Source: Treponema sp. OMZ 838 (lineage in GTDB: Bacteria > Spirochaetota > Spirochaetia > Treponematales > Treponemataceae). Taken from it: a stretch of DNA of 64,000 nucleotides. Under the pieces are notes generated by a model. It ran no database searches and was not told where the DNA came from. It saw only the letters and a list, made by a program, of their open reading frames with translations. How positions within the stretch are numbered: the first letter of the stretch is position 1; each line of letters begins with the position of its first letter. The position numbers and the translations under genes are program-made. The DNA lies in the NCBI RefSeq assembly GCF_000775995.1, contig NZ_CP009227.1:62001-126000 (forward strand). Direction: 5' to 3'. Shown in pieces: positions 63,461 through 64,000 of this stretch.

Positions 63461-63499
63461 AAAAATAGGCGGTACTTATTATTATAGATACCGCCTATT
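63461..63499 (-). terminator. Terminator after flaA
   Basis: AATAGGCGGTA (63464-63474) pairs perfectly with TACCGCCTATT (63489-63499); on the minus strand a TTTTTTG tract follows. It sits between flaA and the alarmone synthetase gene. Confidence 0.88.
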
Positions 63500-63518
63500 A
63501 GTTCATTAGCTTAATGAG

Positions 63519-64000
63519 CTAGTTATTTGTATTTCCAGCTGCAGCAGAACCTTCAGAAGGAGTAAATCCTGCTTCGGTTGCCATCTTCTCCTGCTCTAAG
63601 AAGCGGAGAACTTGGGTCTGACCGAAACGGGCAACTTCACGCTGCATACGCTCATTGCTCAGTTTTGTCTGAATACCCCAGATGTCTTCATCAGCAAAAT
63701 CGCGTACAGTGTTCAACACAGCCTTATCATAGATAAGCTTGACATCTTTGAAGTAACCTACAAATGCTCCACCTTCATGTGCTGCATCACGGGTAACCAA
63801 GAAACCTACAAAGGTGCTATAAGGAAGTGATGTAGGATAAGCAGGATAGATACGAGTTTCACGGCTGCGTACATCGGTCAAATAAGCAGGGTTATTCCAC
63901 ACAAGCTCTTTCCAACCGTCAAACAACAAATATCCCATGAAATAACGCTTTACTTCGTTCTTTTCATTACGGATGAGTACATAAAGCCCATGCGGGAAGT
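63519..64000 (-). CDS. flaA: Flagellar filament outer-layer (sheath) protein FlaA, 5' end cut by window edge
   Basis: The C-terminal 160 residues of the spirochaetal periplasmic-flagella sheath protein. It reads LYVLIRNEKNEVKRYFMGY, LFDGWKELVWNNPAYLTDV, PLPYSTFVGFLVTRDA-like strands (here SLPYSTFVGFLVTRDAAHEG), FKDVKLIYDKA, and QREVARFGQTQVLRFLEQEK, all typical of treponemal FlaA. The frame stays open to the window edge, so an internal ATG at 63938 is not the start. A terminator follows the stop by 20 bases. It is the clearest pointer to a spirochaete. Confidence 0.94.
   Translation of the reverse strand, partial: FPHGLYVLIRNEKNEVKRYFMGYLLFDGWKELVWNNPAYLTDVRSRETRIYPAYPTSLPYSTFVGFLVTRDAAHEGGAFVGYFKDVKLIYDKAVLNTVRDFADEDIWGIQTKLSNERMQREVARFGQTQVLRFLEQEKMATEAGFTPSEGSAAAGNTNN

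Noticed and set aside
1-64000. CRISPR array, prophage or complete insertion sequence
   Set aside because: No regularly spaced direct repeats, Cas, integrase, capsid or transposase reading frames were found.

Overview
The window looks like a chromosomal segment of a Treponema, most plausibly one of the oral or host-associated species with mid-40s GC (species is inference). The reasons are a flagellar sheath protein FlaA at the right edge, relaxed spirochaetal lipoproteins, many ABC solute-binding proteins, a large beta-helix surface lipoprotein, and the overall housekeeping set. No phage, complete insertion sequence, rRNA operon or CRISPR array is visible.

Layout. 1-3.4 kb: a solute-binding lipoprotein in one unit with a methyl-accepting chemotaxis protein cut by the left edge. 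3.5-10.2 kb, minus strand: tgt and a membrane protein, an AAA-ATPase/PD-(D/E)XK protein, an RlmK-like methyltransferase and Rex. 10.4-17.1 kb: a HEAT-like secreted protein, VOC protein, a membrane-anchored EEP phosphohydrolase behind a Fur-like dyad, manA, priA and a family 4 uracil-DNA glycosylase. 17.1-23.7 kb: a 1546-residue surface lipoprotein and a murein-sugar recycling pair (BadF-type kinase, murQ). 24-32.3 kb, plus strand: a small hydrolase, a decayed BrnA antitoxin, an esterase, a CUT1 sugar ABC transporter without ATPase, an unknown protein and an OppA-like lipoprotein with a frameshifted start. 32.3-39.9 kb: tetR-lldP, an HD protein, an AbgT-type transporter, a MATE pump and an orphan solute-binding protein. 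40-47.2 kb: the TIGR03546/TIGR03545-type pair, then LolA-like, RodZ-like and rimO. 47.3-55.7 kb: hicAB, a structured non-coding stretch, tRNA-Pro(TGG), a uridine-kinase-like protein, ybaK, glgA, a secondary alcohol dehydrogenase, a CobW GTPase and a lipoprotein. 55.7-64 kb, minus strand: hemolysin III, rpmE, rho, pncC, a bactofilin (frameshifted start), lnt, an HU-like protein, rpsT, a RelA-type synthetase with TPRs and flaA.

The most unusual content lies between genes. A complex element bounded by inverted termini occurs at 27.1 kb and 48.7 kb, with three nested stems preserved by compensatory changes, and a mini-form lies at 51.0 kb. One full copy separates the binding-protein gene from the permease genes of the sugar transporter. 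A second family of 30-40 base palindromes recurs at seven sites, also with a compensatory variant. A cluster of consecutive hairpins sits at 48.0-48.2 kb. Two genes (OppA-like and bactofilin) each have an A7 tract near the start where A8 restores a complete N-terminus. Several promoters (hicA, tetR, lolA-like, udg) place the predicted transcription start on or next to the start codon, which suggests leaderless mRNAs.

All product names come from reading the translations against remembered family motifs; no searches were run. Promoters and terminators are pattern calls by eye.
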